Assembly: GCF_016283395.1 (NCBI RefSeq)
Contig: NZ_JAEEMU010000032.1
Span: forward strand, 186,001-250,000
DNA: 64,000 bases
Direction of reading: 5' to 3'
DNA from: Ruminococcus sp.
GTDB taxonomy: Bacteria > Bacillota_A > Clostridia > Oscillospirales > Ruminococcaceae
In this document: one piece after another, positions 62,797-64,000 of the stretch
Layout of the letters: every line of letters starts with the position of its first letter
Numbering within the stretch: the first letter of the stretch is position 1
Notes under the pieces: model-generated
What the model was told of the DNA's origin: nothing
What the model saw: the letters and a program-made list of their open reading frames with translations, nothing else
Database searches by the model: none
Program-made: the position numbers and the translations under genes

Positions 62797-64000
62797 TTAT
62801 TCAATAAAATCATCGACATAAAAAAAGCGATTTTTTTCAATTGAACCTAATTTTTTTCTTTTCTTTCGGAATACTATCTTACATATTATAGAAGAAACCG
62901 TTACATTAAACACCACAGGGATAAATATGCATAACAGTAACATCATTATGATTATTCCGCTTACCTCAGCATCGAAGCCTGCTTCGGAGATGAACCTTTT
63001 TATAAGCAGAAATCCCAGACCGAACTCTATCAGCTGAAGGATAAGATATATTATTTTAAATAAGCGATAATAAAGCGGATTTTCAGGAAGATTGTCAGTA
63101 CACATTTCTCCTGTCTGACCATTCATTACAATGGTATAATTTGCTTTATCATATGTTACATTCATAAGCCATACAGGTACAAGATAATATGTCAGTTCTC
63201 TGTTATGGATAGTCTTTTTGATAACAGCTGTCTGCGGATCAACAGTACCATTATCAGTTCTGATCTTTTTTACAGGGCAGGCTTCTTTTACTCTGTAATC
63301 TGCATCTCTCATAGCGTTTTCAGCACCGATAGTATATCTGCTTGCATAAAATCCCGTAAGATATGATTCATTGAAATCATCTGCTTCATTGAAATTGAAA
63401 GGCCACATGGAATAAAAAACATTCCAGCCCATATTCTTATCATTTGCGAGTATAGGATAATCCTTTACAGTTATAGAGGAGCAGGCTTTTGAATCAACAG
63501 TCGAGTCGCAGGTACAGCTGTACCCCCAGACAGGTATATAGCAGCCTGTTATTTTATCCAGTACAGCCTTATCCTTGAATTCTTTGGGAACATTTTTTAT
63601 ACCCGAAATATATCCCATGTATTTTTCCGCGAATTCCTTTTTTGTTATCCTGAACGGAATGACTTTATCAGGACGTATATCTCCTTTAAAATCGGAAGAT
63701 ATTATAACATCATGGCTGCAAAACGGACATTTTGCAGTTCCTGTTGAAGAAAGAGTTATGATCTGTCCGCCGCATGACGGACAGTCGAATTCTTCGATCT
63801 TATCACTTACATATGGTTCCCATACAGCTTTTGATCTTTTTACCCAGTCAAAATCAGAGTCCTTTCCATTAGTTTCTTCTTTGAAGTGAGAGAGGATATA
63901 CTCCTGATCGTAAGTATTCTTGCAAAATCTGCATGACAGTGTTTTGCATTTGATATCATAATACATTGGAGCACCGCATGACGGGCATTTGTATTCTTTT
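62797..64000 (-). CDS. Zinc-ribbon membrane protein, 5' end outside the window
   Basis: The frame is open to the window edge: before MYYDIKCKTL it reads KEYKCPSCGAP, the start of a zinc ribbon, so the first codons lie beyond 64000. The visible part has CKTLSCRFC, a second ribbon (CPSCGGQIIT with CPFCSHDV), a soluble region with WGYSCTCDSTVDSKA, and two C-terminal membrane segments (about 310-330 and 345-370). The layout resembles DNA-directed RNA polymerase-like zinc-ribbon membrane proteins of Firmicutes (TFIIB-type ribbon), role unknown. It may precede an SPFH or DUF4339-like partner outside the window, but that cannot be seen. Confidence 0.75.
   Translation of the reverse strand, partial: KEYKCPSCGAPMYYDIKCKTLSCRFCKNTYDQEYILSHFKEETNGKDSDFDWVKRSKAVWEPYVSDKIEEFDCPSCGGQIITLSSTGTAKCPFCSHDVIISSDFKGDIRPDKVIPFRITKKEFAEKYMGYISGIKNVPKEFKDKAVLDKITGCYIPVWGYSCTCDSTVDSKACSSITVKDYPILANDKNMGWNVFYSMWPFNFNEADDFNESYLTGFYASRYTIGAENAMRDADYRVKEACPVKKIRTDNGTVDPQTAVIKKTIHNRELTYYLVPVWLMNVTYDKANYTIVMNGQTGEMCTDNLPENPLYYRLFKIIYLILQLIEFGLGFLLIKRFISEAGFDAEVSGIIIMMLLLCIFIPVVFNVTVSSIICKIVFRKKRKKLGSIEKNRFFYVDDFIE

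Overview
The window looks like a chromosomal segment of a low-GC, fibre-degrading gut or rumen Firmicute of the genus Ruminococcus (R. flavefaciens-like). The evidence is a GH11 xylanase with a CBM22-like module and a type I dockerin, several other secreted dockerin proteins with long Thr-rich linkers, a cell-wall sorting signal, BspA-like leucine-rich repeat proteins, and Firmicute-type ribosome binding sites and sigma-A promoters. No database search was run; family names rest on recognised motifs.

Layout. 1-8.7 kb: housekeeping-like and regulatory genes (DUF89 phosphatase, histidine phosphatase, a LytTR/DUF3021 regulatory operon, an ECF sigma factor with its membrane partner, a two-component system). 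8.9-16.7 kb: the xylanase fused to a C-terminal rhodanese domain, a structured small RNA transcribed divergently from an SDR + LRR-DUF434 operon, and a second ECF sigma/membrane protein pair. 16.7-26.3 kb: a region of decay, with a relic membrane gene, a U32-like protein, a YczE-type membrane protein, nonsense and frameshift relics, a 551-bp IS66 derivative carrying only tnpA, and the remains of a surface glycan locus. That locus keeps an apparently complete D-glycero-D-manno-heptose nucleotide pathway (isomerase, kinase, fused nucleotidyltransferase/phosphatase), but its glycosyltransferase and O-antigen ligase genes are broken. 26.4-30.8 kb: a TetR regulator divergent from a 1217-residue MMPL/RND exporter with a tandemly repeated extracytoplasmic domain. 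31.3-47.5 kb: large secreted proteins on the minus strand (C-type lectin/beta-helix/dockerin/sortase protein; LRR-dockerin adhesin; Cna-B-like dockerin protein) with small metabolic genes between them. 47.9-54.2 kb: PNPOx-fold, metallo-hydrolase and AAA proteins, and a lipoprotein/ABC transporter operon with two FtsX-like permeases. 55-60.1 kb: a small peptide behind a perfect consensus promoter, then a second LRR-dockerin giant paralogous to the first. 60.1-64 kb: five tRNA genes (Glu, His, Tyr, Glu, Ser), an XRE regulator, a 36-codon ORF, a PD-(D/E)XK nuclease-tyrosine recombinase fusion, and a zinc-ribbon membrane protein that runs off the window.

How they fit together: most of the coding capacity builds the cell surface and the extracellular fibre-degrading machinery. 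Dockerins would place the xylanase, lectin and LRR proteins on a cellulosome-like scaffold, and ECF, LytTR, TetR and two-component regulators between them probably sense envelope or substrate state. The most unusual items are the nuclease-recombinase fusion (61156-62643), the xylanase-rhodanese fusion (8904-10820) and the unassigned structured RNA (about 11203-11375).
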